Assembly: GCF_014211915.1 (NCBI RefSeq)
Contig: NZ_CP060039.1
Coordinates: 1,550,001 to 1,614,000, forward strand
DNA length: 64,000 bases
DNA from: Burkholderia cenocepacia
GTDB taxonomy: Bacteria; Pseudomonadota; Gammaproteobacteria; Burkholderiales; Burkholderiaceae
Direction of reading: 5' to 3'
Notes under the pieces: model-generated
What the model saw: only the letters and a program-made list of their open reading frames with translations
Database searches by the model: none
Told to the model about the DNA's origin: nothing
Made by a program: the position numbers and the translations under genes
In this document: in pieces, positions 48,196 to 56,601 of the stretch
Position numbering within the stretch: position 1 is the first letter of the stretch
How the letters are laid out: the number at the start of each line of letters is the position of its first letter

Positions 48196-48340
48196 AGCTG
48201 CTCCAGATCGAAGGAATCAGGTCGAGGCCGGGCGCACCTGCGGCTCCGTGTAACCTCTAGCTGATCTAGTTTTTTGCGCTATGGTATTGTCGAATGTGCA
48301 GTTTTTGTTATTGTATTTTTCTGGTTTTCAGCATAAACAA
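48196..48340. promoter_or_regulatory. dadA / Lrp-type regulator divergent promoter region
   Basis: 145 bases, strongly AT-rich from 48250. Contains two CTAG tetramers (48257 and 48266 area) and runs of T. It is the natural place for Lrp-type sites, but no 15-bp consensus is certain by eye. Confidence 0.45.
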
Positions 48341-48829
48341 ATGAGAACGCAACGTCAGCCCGTACGCTCGCTCGACAAGCTCGACCGACGCATCCTGAAA
48401 TTGCTCCAGGACGACGGCCGGATGGCGATGAAAGACCTCGCGGAACAGGTCGGCCTGACCGTCACGCCGTGCATCGAGCGCGTGCGGCGCATGGAGCGCG
48501 ACGGCGTGATCACCGGCTATCACGCGCGGGTCGATCCGGGCCAGTTGGGGGCCGCGCTGCTGGTGTTCGTGGAGATCACGCTCGGCCACAAGGGCGGCAA
48601 CATGTTCGAGCAATTCCGCCGGGAAGTGATGAAGATCGACGAGGTGCTCGAATGCCATCTCGTCTCCGGCGATTTCGACTACCTGATCAAGGCGCGGATC
48701 GGCGAGATGGCCGACTACCGGAAACTGCTGGGCGACATCCTGCTGCAGTTGCCGGGCGCCGTGCAGTCGAAGAGCTATGTCGTGATGGAGGAAATCAAGG
48801 AAACGTTGACGATCGCCGTCGGCGAGTGA
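48341..48829 (+). CDS. Lrp/AsnC family transcriptional regulator
   Basis: 162 residues, as E. coli Lrp (164). The helix-turn-helix lies at about 12-60 (LDKLDRRILKLLQDDGRMAM, KDLAEQVGLTVTPCIERVRR) and the RAM effector domain at about 75-155 (LLVFVEITLGHKGGNMFEQF, ECHLVSGDFDYLIKARIGEM). It resembles the Lrp/BkdR subgroup and stands divergent from dadA, suggesting control of D-alanine catabolism with an amino acid as ligand. The ATG 48341 start is chosen since residues before it are T-run translated and non-family. A hairpin GACGGCG-GTT-CGCCGTC follows its stop. Confidence 0.92.
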   Translation: MRTQRQPVRSLDKLDRRILKLLQDDGRMAMKDLAEQVGLTVTPCIERVRRMERDGVITGYHARVDPGQLGAALLVFVEITLGHKGGNMFEQFRREVMKIDEVLECHLVSGDFDYLIKARIGEMADYRKLLGDILLQLPGAVQSKSYVVMEEIKETLTIAVGE

Positions 48830-48867
48830 CGCGACGGCGGTTCGCCGTCGGGCCCTTTATCCCGCCC

Positions 48868-48908
48868 TTGGCATGCTGCACGCAATACTGTATAAATGTA
48901 CAGTATTG
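48868..48908 (+). promoter_or_regulatory. SOS (LexA) box overlapping sigma-70 promoter
   Basis: Promoter TTGGCA (48868-48873), 17 bases, TATAAA (48891-48896). On it lies CAATACTGTA-N6-TACAGTATTG (48883-48908), a perfect 10-bp-arm inverted repeat with core CTG-N10-CAG (48888-48903), the LexA consensus. LexA bound here would cover the -10 and start site. Confidence 0.85.
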
Positions 48909-48919
48909 GGCGCAGGCGA

Positions 48920-50098
48920 ATGGGTGGGCACATGGACGATCGGTCCGACAACGAATTTCCGATAGCGCCGCCCGTGCCCCGCAAGGGGCGCGGTGCGGTC
49001 GACAACCTGCAGGGGCGGTATGAAATCGCGCAGCGCGAGGCCGTGGACGACGGCTGGACGCACGCGTCCGACGATGCCGATTTCCCCGCGCCGCTGCGCA
49101 CGCAGGTATTCGAGGAGCGGGCGAAGAGCATCCTGACGCGTAACCAGTCGCCCGATATTCCGTTCAGCGTGTCGCTCAATCCGTATCGCGGCTGCGAGCA
49201 CGGTTGTATCTACTGCTTTGCGCGGCCGACGCACAGCTACCTCGGGCTGTCGCCGGGGCTCGATTTCGAAAGCCGCATCTATGCGAAGGTGAACGCGGCT
49301 GAACTGCTCGAGCGCGAGATTTCGCGCAAGCGCTACGTGCCGGAACCGATCGCGCTCGGCGTCAATACCGACGCGTACCAGCCGGTCGAGCGCGACCTGC
49401 GCATCACGCGCAGCGTGATCCAGGTGATGCACGATCGCGGGCTGCCGTTCGCGGCGATCACGAAGTCGTCGCTGATCGAGCGCGATCTCGACCTGCTCGC
49501 GCCGATGGCCGAACGCGGGCAGGTGATGGCGGCGGTCACGATCACGACGCTCGATGCCGAGCTCGCGCGCACGCTCGAGCCGCGCGCGGCGACCCCGGCG
49601 CGGCGGTTGCGCACGATCCGCGCACTGCGCGATGCGGGCGTGCCGGTCGGCGTGAGCATCGCACCGGTGATCCCGTTCGTGACCGAGCCCGACATGGAGC
49701 GCGTGCTGGAGGCCTGCGCGGAAGCCGGCGCGACGCATGCGAGCTACATCATCCTGAGGTTGCCGTGGGAGGTCGCGCCGCTGTTCAAGCAGTGGCTTGC
49801 CGCGCATTTTCCCGATCGTGCGGAGCGCGTGATGAACCGCGTGCGCGACATGCGCGGCGGCAAGGATTACGACTCGGATTTCTCGAAACGGATGAAGGGG
49901 GAGGGGATCTGGGCCGACCTGTTGCGGCAGCGCTTCCGTCAGGCGGTCAAGCGGCTCGGGTTGAACGAACGCACGAACGGCATTCTCGATCTGTCGCGGT
50001 TCAGCAGTGCGCCGGCTGCAGGGGGGCCGACGCCGCGTGTCGCGGTTCGTTCAGCGGGCGCGAAGTCGCGCGACGACATGCAGTTGAACCTGTTCTGA
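48920..50098 (+). CDS. PA0069-family radical SAM protein
   Basis: 392 residues from ATG 48920 (an ATG at 48932 is an alternative; the ATG at 48896 lies inside the operator and is rejected). The radical SAM cluster cysteines are in LNPYRGCEHGCIYCFARPTH (CxxxCxxC), with the following aromatic typical of the family. Downstream SPGLDFESRIYAKVNAAELL, YVPEPIALGVNTDAYQPVER and GVPVGVSIAPVIPFVTEPDM belong to the SplB-like/Rv2578c/PA0069 group. Members are thought to act on nucleic acids, and SplB repairs spore photoproduct, but the reaction of this group is unknown. The perfect LexA box before the gene supports a DNA-damage role. Confidence 0.9.
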   Translation: MGGHMDDRSDNEFPIAPPVPRKGRGAVDNLQGRYEIAQREAVDDGWTHASDDADFPAPLRTQVFEERAKSILTRNQSPDIPFSVSLNPYRGCEHGCIYCFARPTHSYLGLSPGLDFESRIYAKVNAAELLEREISRKRYVPEPIALGVNTDAYQPVERDLRITRSVIQVMHDRGLPFAAITKSSLIERDLDLLAPMAERGQVMAAVTITTLDAELARTLEPRAATPARRLRTIRALRDAGVPVGVSIAPVIPFVTEPDMERVLEACAEAGATHASYIILRLPWEVAPLFKQWLAAHFPDRAERVMNRVRDMRGGKDYDSDFSKRMKGEGIWADLLRQRFRQAVKRLGLNERTNGILDLSRFSSAPAAGGPTPRVAVRSAGAKSRDDMQLNLF

Positions 50099-50149
50099 CC
50101 GGCAGGCAACGCAGTTGGCGGCGAGCCGTATCGACCGTATTGGTCGTGC

Positions 50150-50617
50150 TTACTGCGAAATCTGCTTGGCTGCTTCGACCTGCGATTCGAAGTATGTTTG
50201 GAACGACAGCGCGAGCGCGGTCATCAACAGGAACGCGCCGATCAGCAGCGAGAAAATCACGACGAAGATCACCGTCCAGCCCGACTGACTGTGCTTGCCG
50301 GTGTCCGCGTTGAATTGCGCATCCCATTTTTCGTCGGGGCGCAGCCCGTAGACGAGTGCGGCGAGGAACGCCGCCAGCAGCGAGATGGCGCCGGGTACCG
50401 CGAGCCACCAGCCGAGGCCGGCGCTGCGTTGGGTTGCGGCGAGCAGCAGGAAGCCCGGGATGCCGACGATCGTGGCGAGCAAGTGGGCCCAGCCGTACAC
50501 GTCGCGAAAGCCGTACAGATAGAAGCGGTGCGCGCCGATCGACCCGAGCAGGAACGCGAGGGCGGCGGTGAGCGTCTTGGAGCGGAAGCGGCGGGGCGAT
50601 GCGGTGCTGCTGGACAT
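50150..50617 (-). CDS. TM2 domain membrane protein
   Basis: 155 residues. The TM2 motif is clear: ALAFLLGSIGAHRFYLYGFR and DVYGWAHLLATIVGIPGFLL, two helices with a short loop. A third and probably a fourth membrane segment follow (AVPGAISLLAAFLAALVYGL and TVIFVVIFSLLIGAFLLMTA). TM2 proteins are small integral membrane proteins of unknown function. It is convergent with the radical SAM gene (51 bases between stops). No operon partner. Confidence 0.85.
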   Translation of the reverse strand: MSSSTASPRRFRSKTLTAALAFLLGSIGAHRFYLYGFRDVYGWAHLLATIVGIPGFLLLAATQRSAGLGWWLAVPGAISLLAAFLAALVYGLRPDEKWDAQFNADTGKHSQSGWTVIFVVIFSLLIGAFLLMTALALSFQTYFESQVEAAKQISQ

Positions 50618-50728
50618 GGATGGCGGCGTGTTGTCGTTGGCATGGGCGGGGCCGGCAGGCCGGCGCGGGCGCGCGGCCCGGCACGCATTCTACGATGCCC
50701 GGTCGGGCCCGGTCACCCCTCGGCTGCG

Positions 50729-51868
50729 TCAAGGTGCCGCATAAGTCACGCGGTAGATCGCGCCCGCGTAATCGTCGCTGACGAGCAGCGATCCGTCGGG
50801 CAGCGGCAATACATCGGCCGGGCGTCCCCATACCGTGCCGTCGGGCCGCAGCCACCCCGTGACGAACGGTGTCTGCTGAGCGTGGCTGCCGTCCGCCGAG
50901 ACGACCACGCGCATCACGCGGTAGCCGACCTTCGTGCTGCGATTCCACGAGCCGTGTTCGGCAATGAAGACATTATTGCGATACGACGCCGGAAACATCG
51001 GCCCGGTGTAGAAGCGCATCCCGAGCGCCGCGACGTGCGCGCCGAGTTTCAGGACGGGCGGCACATAACGTCGGCAGACGTCGGCGCTGCCGAATTCGGG
51101 GTCGGGCGTATCGCCGCCGTGGCAGTATGGAAAGCCGAAATCGAGGCCGGCGCGCGGCGCGCGGTTCAGCTTGTCGTCCGGTACGTCGTCACCCATCATG
51201 TCGCGCCCGTTGTCGGTGAACCACAGCTCGCCCGACTCCGGGTGCCATGCAAAGCCGACCGTATTGCGTATGCCGCGGGCGACCACTTCGCGCCCGCTGC
51301 CGTCGGCATTCATCCGCGCGATGATCGCGTAGCGATTGCGATCGGGGAGGCAGACATTGCACGGCGCGCCGGTCGGCACGTACAGCTTGCCGTCGGGGCC
51401 GAACGCGATGAATTTCCAGCCGTGATGGTGGTCGGTCGGCAGCGCGTCGGTCACGACGACGGGGGCGGGCGGTTTTGCGAGCCGGTCGTCGATATGATCG
51501 AGGCGCAGGATGCGCGAGACGGCGGATATATAGAGGGCGCCGTCGCGGTAGGCGACGCCGACGGGCAGGTCGAGCCCGGACGCGACGACATAGTGCGCAT
51601 TGATCCGGCCCTCGTGCATGACGAACGCGTGGACGCGGCCGTCCCGCGAGCCGACATACAGGATGCCGCGTGGCGACCACGCCATTTCGCGCGCGGCCGG
51701 GACGGCGTCGGTCAGCACGTCTATATGGAAGCCGGGCGGCACGACGAGTTCGCTCACCGGCAGCGGCGCGGCAAACGCCCGTGCGGACGCGAGGCAGGCA
51801 AGGCCGGCCAGCAGCGCCGCGACTTGGCGCTGGACGCGGTGCATCGGGGTGGCGCGAAGGGGCGGCAT
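50729..51868 (-). CDS. PQQ-type sugar/L-sorbosone dehydrogenase-like secreted beta-propeller
   Basis: 379 residues from ATG 51866-51868 (a GTG at 51890-51892 would add 8 residues). A signal peptide ends near ARAFAAPL. The body is a six-bladed glucose/sorbosone dehydrogenase propeller: ELVVPPGFHIDVLTDAVPAA, ILYVGSRDGRVHAFVMHEGR, LDLPVGVAYRDGALYISAVS, DALPTDHHHGWKFIAFGPDG, IRNTVGFAWHPESGELWFTD and FIAEHGSWNRSTKVGYRVMR. The active-site His and the cysteine pair CNVC are present. It is likely a periplasmic PQQ-dependent oxidase of an aldose or sugar aldehyde; substrate unknown. It is divergent from rpsP. Confidence 0.85.
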   Translation of the reverse strand: MPPLRATPMHRVQRQVAALLAGLACLASARAFAAPLPVSELVVPPGFHIDVLTDAVPAAREMAWSPRGILYVGSRDGRVHAFVMHEGRINAHYVVASGLDLPVGVAYRDGALYISAVSRILRLDHIDDRLAKPPAPVVVTDALPTDHHHGWKFIAFGPDGKLYVPTGAPCNVCLPDRNRYAIIARMNADGSGREVVARGIRNTVGFAWHPESGELWFTDNGRDMMGDDVPDDKLNRAPRAGLDFGFPYCHGGDTPDPEFGSADVCRRYVPPVLKLGAHVAALGMRFYTGPMFPASYRNNVFIAEHGSWNRSTKVGYRVMRVVVSADGSHAQQTPFVTGWLRPDGTVWGRPADVLPLPDGSLLVSDDYAGAIYRVTYAAP

Positions 51869-51945
51869 GACGGTCGGGAACGTCCTGGACACGACGATTG
51901 TATGCCCGGCGGACGGGCCGTCCGCGGTTTTTTACGCGTAAGTGT

Positions 51946-51974
51946 TTGTTGTACCTCTGGTTTCCGGCTATAAT
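51946..51974 (+). promoter_or_regulatory. rpsP operon promoter
   Basis: TTGTTG (51946-51951), 17 bases, TATAAT (51969-51974), a near-consensus sigma-70 promoter 47 bases before rpsP. Confidence 0.85.
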
Positions 51975-52020
51975 CGCGTGTTTCAGTAGTTTCGAACCCG
52001 GTTTTCCCGAAGGACATCAT

Positions 52021-52275
52021 ATGGTTATCATCCGTCTGGCTCGTGGCGGCTCGAAGAAGCGCCCGTTCTACAACATCGTTGCTACCGATTCGCGCAACCG
52101 TCGTGACGGCCGCTTCATCGAGCGCGTCGGCTTCTACAACCCGGTCGCCACGAAGGGCGAATCGCTGCGTATCGCTCAGGATCGCCTGACGTACTGGCAA
52201 GGCGTTGGCGCGCAACTGTCGCCGACCGTCCAGCGTCTCGTGAAGGAAGCGCAAAAGGCGCAACCGGCTGCCTAA
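52021..52275 (+). CDS. rpsP: 30S ribosomal protein S16
   Basis: 84 residues, as in E. coli (82). [32 protein letters not shown] and [11 protein letters not shown] are the family blocks. It is a 30S assembly protein binding 16S rRNA. First gene of rpsP-rimM-trmD-rplS. Extreme codon bias. A strong promoter lies just upstream. Confidence 0.98.
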
Positions 52276-52317
52276 CATGGCACGGTGTGCCGGTCGTGCC
52301 GGCTGTGAGGTGCATTG

Positions 52318-52995
52318 ATGGCGGGTCACGATTCCGGTAATGCAAGGCGCGGGCGTGCGTCATTCGGCGCATTCGTCCGCAAGCCGGTCGAGCGCGACTC
52401 GGTCGCGAACGCCGGTCAGGCTGTCGAACAAGGCAGTCCCGAAGCGACGCAGGCCTGGCCCGACGATGCCGTCGAGGTCGGGGCGGTGGTCGACGCCTAC
52501 GGCCTGAAGGGCTGGGTCAAGGTGGCGACGCATGCCGATGCCGGTCGCGGCGGCGACGCGCTGCTCAACGCGCGTCGCTGGTGGCTGGAACGCGGTGCGG
52601 AGCGGCTTTCCGTCCGCATCATGCAGTCGAAGACGCACAGCGACACTGTCGTTGCGCAACCCGCGGGCGTCAGCGACCGCGATGCTGCGCTGTCCATGCG
52701 CGGTTTTCGCGTGTTCGTGCGCCGGGAAGATTTCCCGGCACTCGCCGCGGACGAATTCTATTGGGTCGACCTGATCGGTCTCGAGGTCGTCAACGAGCAA
52801 TCGGTGGCGCTCGGGAAGGTGAGCGGGATGATCGACAACGGCGTGCATTCGATCATGCGTGTCGAGTATCCGGCAACCGGCAAAGACGGTCAGCCGACCA
52901 CCGACGAGCGGTTGATTCCGTTCGTCGGCGTCTACGTCAAAACGGTGGATCAGGCGGCGCGTCGCATCGTCGTCGACTGGGAAGCCGATTACTGA
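52318..52995 (+). CDS. rimM: Ribosome maturation factor RimM
   Basis: 225 residues, about 40 longer than E. coli (182) because of an N-terminal extension of about 45 residues before [20 protein letters not shown], which is the true RimM start block. The C-terminal PRC-barrel domain has [20 protein letters not shown] and [20 protein letters not shown]. RimM binds S19 and aids 30S maturation. Two codons after its stop overlap the start zone of trmD (1-base spacing). Confidence 0.95.
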   Translation: MAGHDSGNARRGRASFGAFVRKPVERDSVANAGQAVEQGSPEATQAWPDDAVEVGAVVDAYGLKGWVKVATHADAGRGGDALLNARRWWLERGAERLSVRIMQSKTHSDTVVAQPAGVSDRDAALSMRGFRVFVRREDFPALAADEFYWVDLIGLEVVNEQSVALGKVSGMIDNGVHSIMRVEYPATGKDGQPTTDERLIPFVGVYVKTVDQAARRIVVDWEADY

Positions 52996-52996
52996 A

Positions 52997-53791
52997 ATGA
53001 ACCAGGTTACCGAGAGCGCGGTGCAGTTCGACGTCGTCACGCTCTTTCCCGAGATGTTCCGTGCACTGACCGACTGGGGAATCACCAGCCGGGCCGTCAA
53101 GCAGGGGCGCTTCGGGTTGCGCACCTGGAACCCGCGTGATTTCACGACGGACAACTACCGCACGGTCGACGATCGTCCGTACGGCGGTGGTCCGGGCATG
53201 GTGATGCTGGCCAGGCCGCTCGAAGCCGCAATCGACGCCGCGAAAGCGGCGCAGGCGGAGCAGGGTATCGCGAGCACGCGCGTCGTGATGATGTCGCCGC
53301 AAGGCGCGCCGCTCACGCACGATCGCGCGGTGCGGATGGCGCAGGAACCCGGCGTCGTCGTGCTGTGCGGTCGCTACGAGGCGATCGACCAGCGCCTGCT
53401 CGACCGTTGCGTCGACGAGGAAATCAGCCTCGGCGATTTCGTGCTGTCGGGCGGCGAGCTGCCGGCGATGGCGATGATGGATGCAGTCGTGCGGTTGCTG
53501 CCCGGCGTGCTGAACGATTCGTTGTCGGCCGTGCAGGACAGCTTCGCCGATGGCCTGCTCGATTGTCCGCACTACACGCGCCCCGAGGAATACGACGGTG
53601 TACGCGTGCCGGACGTGCTGCTCGGCGGGCATCATGCCGAGATCGAGAAGTGGCGGCGCCAGGAAGCATTGAGGAATACGTTGCGGAAGCGGCCGGACCT
53701 GATCGTCCGGGCGCGCCGCGAAAAGTTGTTGAGCCGGGCCGACGAGGCCTGGCTCGCGAACCTCGCACGCGAAGCGAAGGACGCCTCCTGA
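52997..53791 (+). CDS. trmD: tRNA (guanine37-N1)-methyltransferase
   Basis: 264 residues, normal. It methylates G37 next to the anticodon, preventing frameshifts. The trefoil-knot SAM-binding region holds [20 protein letters not shown] and [20 protein letters not shown] then [20 protein letters not shown]; catalytic Asp is in the [11 protein letters not shown] block. [26 protein letters not shown] is the C-terminal family block. It overlaps closely with rimM and precedes rplS by 133 bases. Confidence 0.97.
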   Translation: MNQVTESAVQFDVVTLFPEMFRALTDWGITSRAVKQGRFGLRTWNPRDFTTDNYRTVDDRPYGGGPGMVMLARPLEAAIDAAKAAQAEQGIASTRVVMMSPQGAPLTHDRAVRMAQEPGVVVLCGRYEAIDQRLLDRCVDEEISLGDFVLSGGELPAMAMMDAVVRLLPGVLNDSLSAVQDSFADGLLDCPHYTRPEEYDGVRVPDVLLGGHHAEIEKWRRQEALRNTLRKRPDLIVRARREKLLSRADEAWLANLAREAKDAS

Positions 53792-53924
53792 GGCGGCTGC
53801 GCGAGCGGGAATTGGCGGTGCCGTACATGCGTGTGCGGCGCCTGATGTGAATCCATCCTCTATCGGGGCCAGGCCTGGAAGCAGGCGGGTGTCAACGCCG
53901 ACACGATGGCATAAGGAGTCAGTA

Positions 53925-54317
53925 ATGAATCTGATCGCAAAACTTGAGCAGGAAGAAATCGAGCGCGCGCTCGCCGGCAAGACCATCCCCGATTTCGCCC
54001 CGGGCGACACGGTGATCGTGAACGTGAACGTGGTTGAAGGTAACCGCAAGCGCGTTCAGGCTTACGAAGGCGTCGTGATCGCGATTCGCAATCGTGGTCT
54101 GAACTCGAACTTCATCGTCCGCAAGATCTCGTCGGGCGAAGGCGTCGAGCGTACGTTCCAGACGTACTCGCCGCTGCTGGCAAGCATCGTCGTGAAGCGT
54201 CGCGGTGATGTGCGTCGTGCGAAGCTGTACTACCTGCGCGAGCGTTCGGGCAAGTCGGCTCGTATCAAGGAAAAGCTGGTGTCGAAGGATCGCGCCGCAG
54301 CAGCTTCCCAAGAGTAA
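53925..54317 (+). CDS. rplS: 50S ribosomal protein L19
   Basis: 130 residues, longer than E. coli (115) by a short C-terminal Lys/Ala-rich tail. [38 protein letters not shown] and [13 protein letters not shown] are the family blocks. L19 sits at the subunit interface. AAGGAG precedes the ATG. The 133-base leader contains GTGTC-AACGCC-GACAC and other short hairpins, of unknown role. A strong terminator ends the operon. Confidence 0.98.
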   Translation: MNLIAKLEQEEIERALAGKTIPDFAPGDTVIVNVNVVEGNRKRVQAYEGVVIAIRNRGLNSNFIVRKISSGEGVERTFQTYSPLLASIVVKRRGDVRRAKLYYLRERSGKSARIKEKLVSKDRAAAASQE

Positions 54318-54328
54318 GAGCTGTAAGG

Positions 54329-54357
54329 AAAAAGCACCCACCCGGGTGCTTTTTTCA
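54329..54357 (+). terminator. Terminator of rpsP operon
   Basis: AAAAAGCACCC-ACC-CGGGTGCTTTTTTC, stem with T run, 12 bases past rplS. Confidence 0.93.
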
Positions 54358-54404
54358 TTCTGGCGCGACAATATGCTCGATACGACACGAACCCGAGAGC
54401 CCCA

Positions 54405-55091
54405 TTGAATCGCCGCCCCATCATCGATCCCGAAGTCTTGCCGGTCGAAGGCACCGGTGCCGGCCTGCCTGTCATCGATTCCCGGTTGCTGACGCCGTCC
54501 GGCCTGCGCGAACGTTTCGCACGCACGCTCGAATGGAGCGTCGAGCCCGGCGAGGCGAGGCTGCAGGAGGGCGTCGATCCACGTAGCGCGGCCGTTCTCG
54601 TGCCGCTCGTCGTCCGCGAGTCGGGCCTCACCGTGCTGCTGACGCAGCGCGCCGATCACCTGAACGACCACGCCGGGCAAATCAGTTTTCCCGGCGGCCG
54701 GCGCGAGCCGTTCGACCGCGATGCGACCGCCACCGCACTGCGCGAGGCGAAGGAAGAGATCGGACTGGACGCCGAACGCGTCGAGATTCTCGGTGTGCTG
54801 CCCGACTACCTCACCGGCACGGGTTTCTGCGTGACGCCGGTCGTCGGCCTCGTGCATCCGCCGTTCACGGTGCAGGCCGACACCTTCGAAGTCGCCGAGA
54901 TTTTCGAAGTGCCGCTCGCGTTCGTGATGAATCCCGCGAACCATCAGGTCCGCGTGTTCCGGTGGGAAGGCGGCGAGCGTCGTTTTTTTGCCATGCCCTA
55001 TCCGAACGGCGAGTCGGGCGGGCATTACTTCATCTGGGGCGCAACTGCCGCCATGTTTCGCAATCTGTATCGCTTCTTGGCCGCCGGCTAG
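54405..55091 (+). CDS. Nudix hydrolase, CoA pyrophosphatase-like
   Basis: 228 residues from a TTG start (no upstream ATG in a better place). The Nudix box is GGRREPFDRDATATALREAK EEIGL, fitting GX5EX7REUXEEXGU, at about residues 98-122. LVPLVVRESGLTVLLTQRAD and VEILGVLPDYLTGTGFCVTP match the CoA pyrophosphatase (NudL-like) group, which cleaves CoA or its derivatives to phosphopantetheine and adenosine diphosphate. The gene is followed by a CobD-like gene after 120 bases. Confidence 0.88.
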   Translation: MNRRPIIDPEVLPVEGTGAGLPVIDSRLLTPSGLRERFARTLEWSVEPGEARLQEGVDPRSAAVLVPLVVRESGLTVLLTQRADHLNDHAGQISFPGGRREPFDRDATATALREAKEEIGLDAERVEILGVLPDYLTGTGFCVTPVVGLVHPPFTVQADTFEVAEIFEVPLAFVMNPANHQVRVFRWEGGERRFFAMPYPNGESGGHYFIWGATAAMFRNLYRFLAAG

Positions 55092-55211
55092 GCGGGCGTG
55101 CCGGCTGGCGCGTGCGAGCTGCCGTCGGGCCACTGCACCGGCAGCCATGCGCGGCTGACGCTGTGCTATCGTTATGCAAAAAATGACATAACTCCGAAGA
55201 CGGCGCCACGC

Positions 55212-56150
55212 ATGACTTTCTTTTCGGTTCTCCTCGCTCTCATCATCGAACAGGTCCGCGCGTTGTCGCCGAGCAATCCGGTGTTCGCGCTGTTCCAGTT
55301 TCATGCGGAAACCGTCGCGCATGGCCTCGACGCCGGCAAGCAGAAACACGGGCTTCTCGCATGGCTCGCGGTCGTGCTGCCGTGGGTGCTGATCGTCGCG
55401 CTGATCTATTTCCTGCTGTACAAGGTGAGCTTCGTGCTCGCGTTCCTGTGGAACGTCGCCGTCGTGTATTTCACGCTCGGCTTCCGTCAGTTCAGCCACT
55501 ACTTCACCGATATCCATCTCGCGCTCAACAACGACGACGTACCGCGCGCGCGCGAAATCCTGCACGAGTGGACGGGTATCGACACGGTCGACATGCCGGT
55601 CGGTGAAATCGTCCGCCATACGCTGATCCATGCGGTCGTCGCGTCGCATCGCCACGTCTTCGGCGTGTTCTTCTGGTACGTGCTGCCACTCGGCCCGGCC
55701 GGCGCCGTGCTGTACCGGATTTCCGAATACCTCGCGCGCAGCTGGGCGACGCCGGGCGAGGACCGCACGGTCGCGTTCTCGACGTTCGCGCAGCGCGCGT
55801 TCTTCGTGATCGACTGGATTCCGTCCCGACTGACGGCGCTCGGTTTCGCGATCGTCGGCAATTTCGAGGATGCGATCTACGCGTGGCGCAACCATACGCG
55901 CCAGTGGCCCGACCCGAACGACGGCGTATTGCTGGCCGCCGGCAGCGGGGCGCTCGGCGCGCGTCTCGCGGGGCCGCTCGCGGAACCGTCGAGCCTCGAT
56001 GCGCTGGCGGTCGGCGACAGCGGTCCGTTGACGGTCGGTGACGATTGCACGCCGCGCACGCTGCAGTCGGCGGTTGGTCTCGTATGGCGAGCGGTGATTC
56101 TGTGGATGATCCTGCTGTTGATGCTGACGCTGGCCGTCTGGGTATCGTGA
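55212..56150 (+). CDS. CobD/CbiB family membrane protein
   Basis: 312 residues. MTFFSVLLALIIEQVRALSP opens with a hydrophobic segment; several membrane spans follow (around 55-100, 145-170 and 290-312). The family block is LHEWTGIDTVDMPVGEIVRH TLIHAVVASHRHVFGVFFWY. CobD/CbiB attaches the aminopropanol arm in cobalamin synthesis, but a related subgroup of unknown role is common in betaproteobacteria, next to Nudix/rplS genes. No cobalamin genes are near, so that subgroup is likely. It ends at a terminator. Confidence 0.82.
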   Translation: MTFFSVLLALIIEQVRALSPSNPVFALFQFHAETVAHGLDAGKQKHGLLAWLAVVLPWVLIVALIYFLLYKVSFVLAFLWNVAVVYFTLGFRQFSHYFTDIHLALNNDDVPRAREILHEWTGIDTVDMPVGEIVRHTLIHAVVASHRHVFGVFFWYVLPLGPAGAVLYRISEYLARSWATPGEDRTVAFSTFAQRAFFVIDWIPSRLTALGFAIVGNFEDAIYAWRNHTRQWPDPNDGVLLAAGSGALGARLAGPLAEPSSLDALAVGDSGPLTVGDDCTPRTLQSAVGLVWRAVILWMILLLMLTLAVWVS

Positions 56151-56176
56151 CGCGCTAGCGCAGCGCGCGACGAAAT

Positions 56177-56206
56177 GAAAAGGCCGGCTCGATGCCGGCC
56201 TTTTCG
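56177..56206. terminator. Terminator between convergent genes
   Basis: AAAAGGCCGGC-TCGAT-GCCGGCCTTTTC, about 28 bases after the CobD/CbiB-like gene and 20 bases beyond the DUF2007 stop; likely bidirectional. Confidence 0.9.
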
Positions 56207-56227
56207 CTGTGCGCCAGGAGAGTACGT

Positions 56228-56545
56228 TCAGTCATCGAGCGGGTCGCGCACGGCGCCGCATTGCCAGCACGCGGTGAATTGCGCTTCGAGCGCTTCGCCG
56301 CATTGCCGGCAGCGCCAGGGCGCCGCGCCCGCCGACGGGCCGTGCGACGCGGCATCGAGCAGCCGGCGGGCGAGCGCGTCGTCACGTTCGTCGTCGAGCC
56401 ACAGCTCGGGCGTGCATGCATCGGCGGGCAGGCCGCCGAGCGCGCCGGTCGCGTAGCAGTTGTGCAGCTCGCAACCGATGCCGGCCACCTGAAGCACGTT
56501 GGCCCAATGCTGCGCGGTCGCGAGGTCGGGTGCCTTGAAACGCAT
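56228..56545 (-). CDS. DUF2007-type protein with C-terminal zinc ribbon
   Basis: 105 residues. MRFKAPDLATAQHWANVLQV AGIGCELHNCYATGALGGLP is a ferredoxin-like DUF2007 (signal-transducing/GlnB-like) domain often involved in small-molecule sensing; residues about 80-100 are a zinc ribbon, WRCRQCGEALEAQFTACWQC GAV, with two CxxC pairs. Start ATG 56543-56545 has CAGGAG upstream; a longer upstream reading overlaps rsgA. It is 56 bases downstream of rsgA on the same strand and may share its transcript. Function unknown. Confidence 0.8.
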   Translation of the reverse strand: MRFKAPDLATAQHWANVLQVAGIGCELHNCYATGALGGLPADACTPELWLDDERDDALARRLLDAASHGPSAGAAPWRCRQCGEALEAQFTACWQCGAVRDPLDD

Positions 56546-56601
56546 CGCGGCTCCTGTCGATGAAGGCCTGCCGCCAGCCGGCCGTCGCACACGTCGCGCG
56601 G

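Noticed and set aside
48896..48919. Upstream ATG for the radical SAM gene
   Set aside because: It lies within the -10/LexA operator, so it would not be in the transcript.
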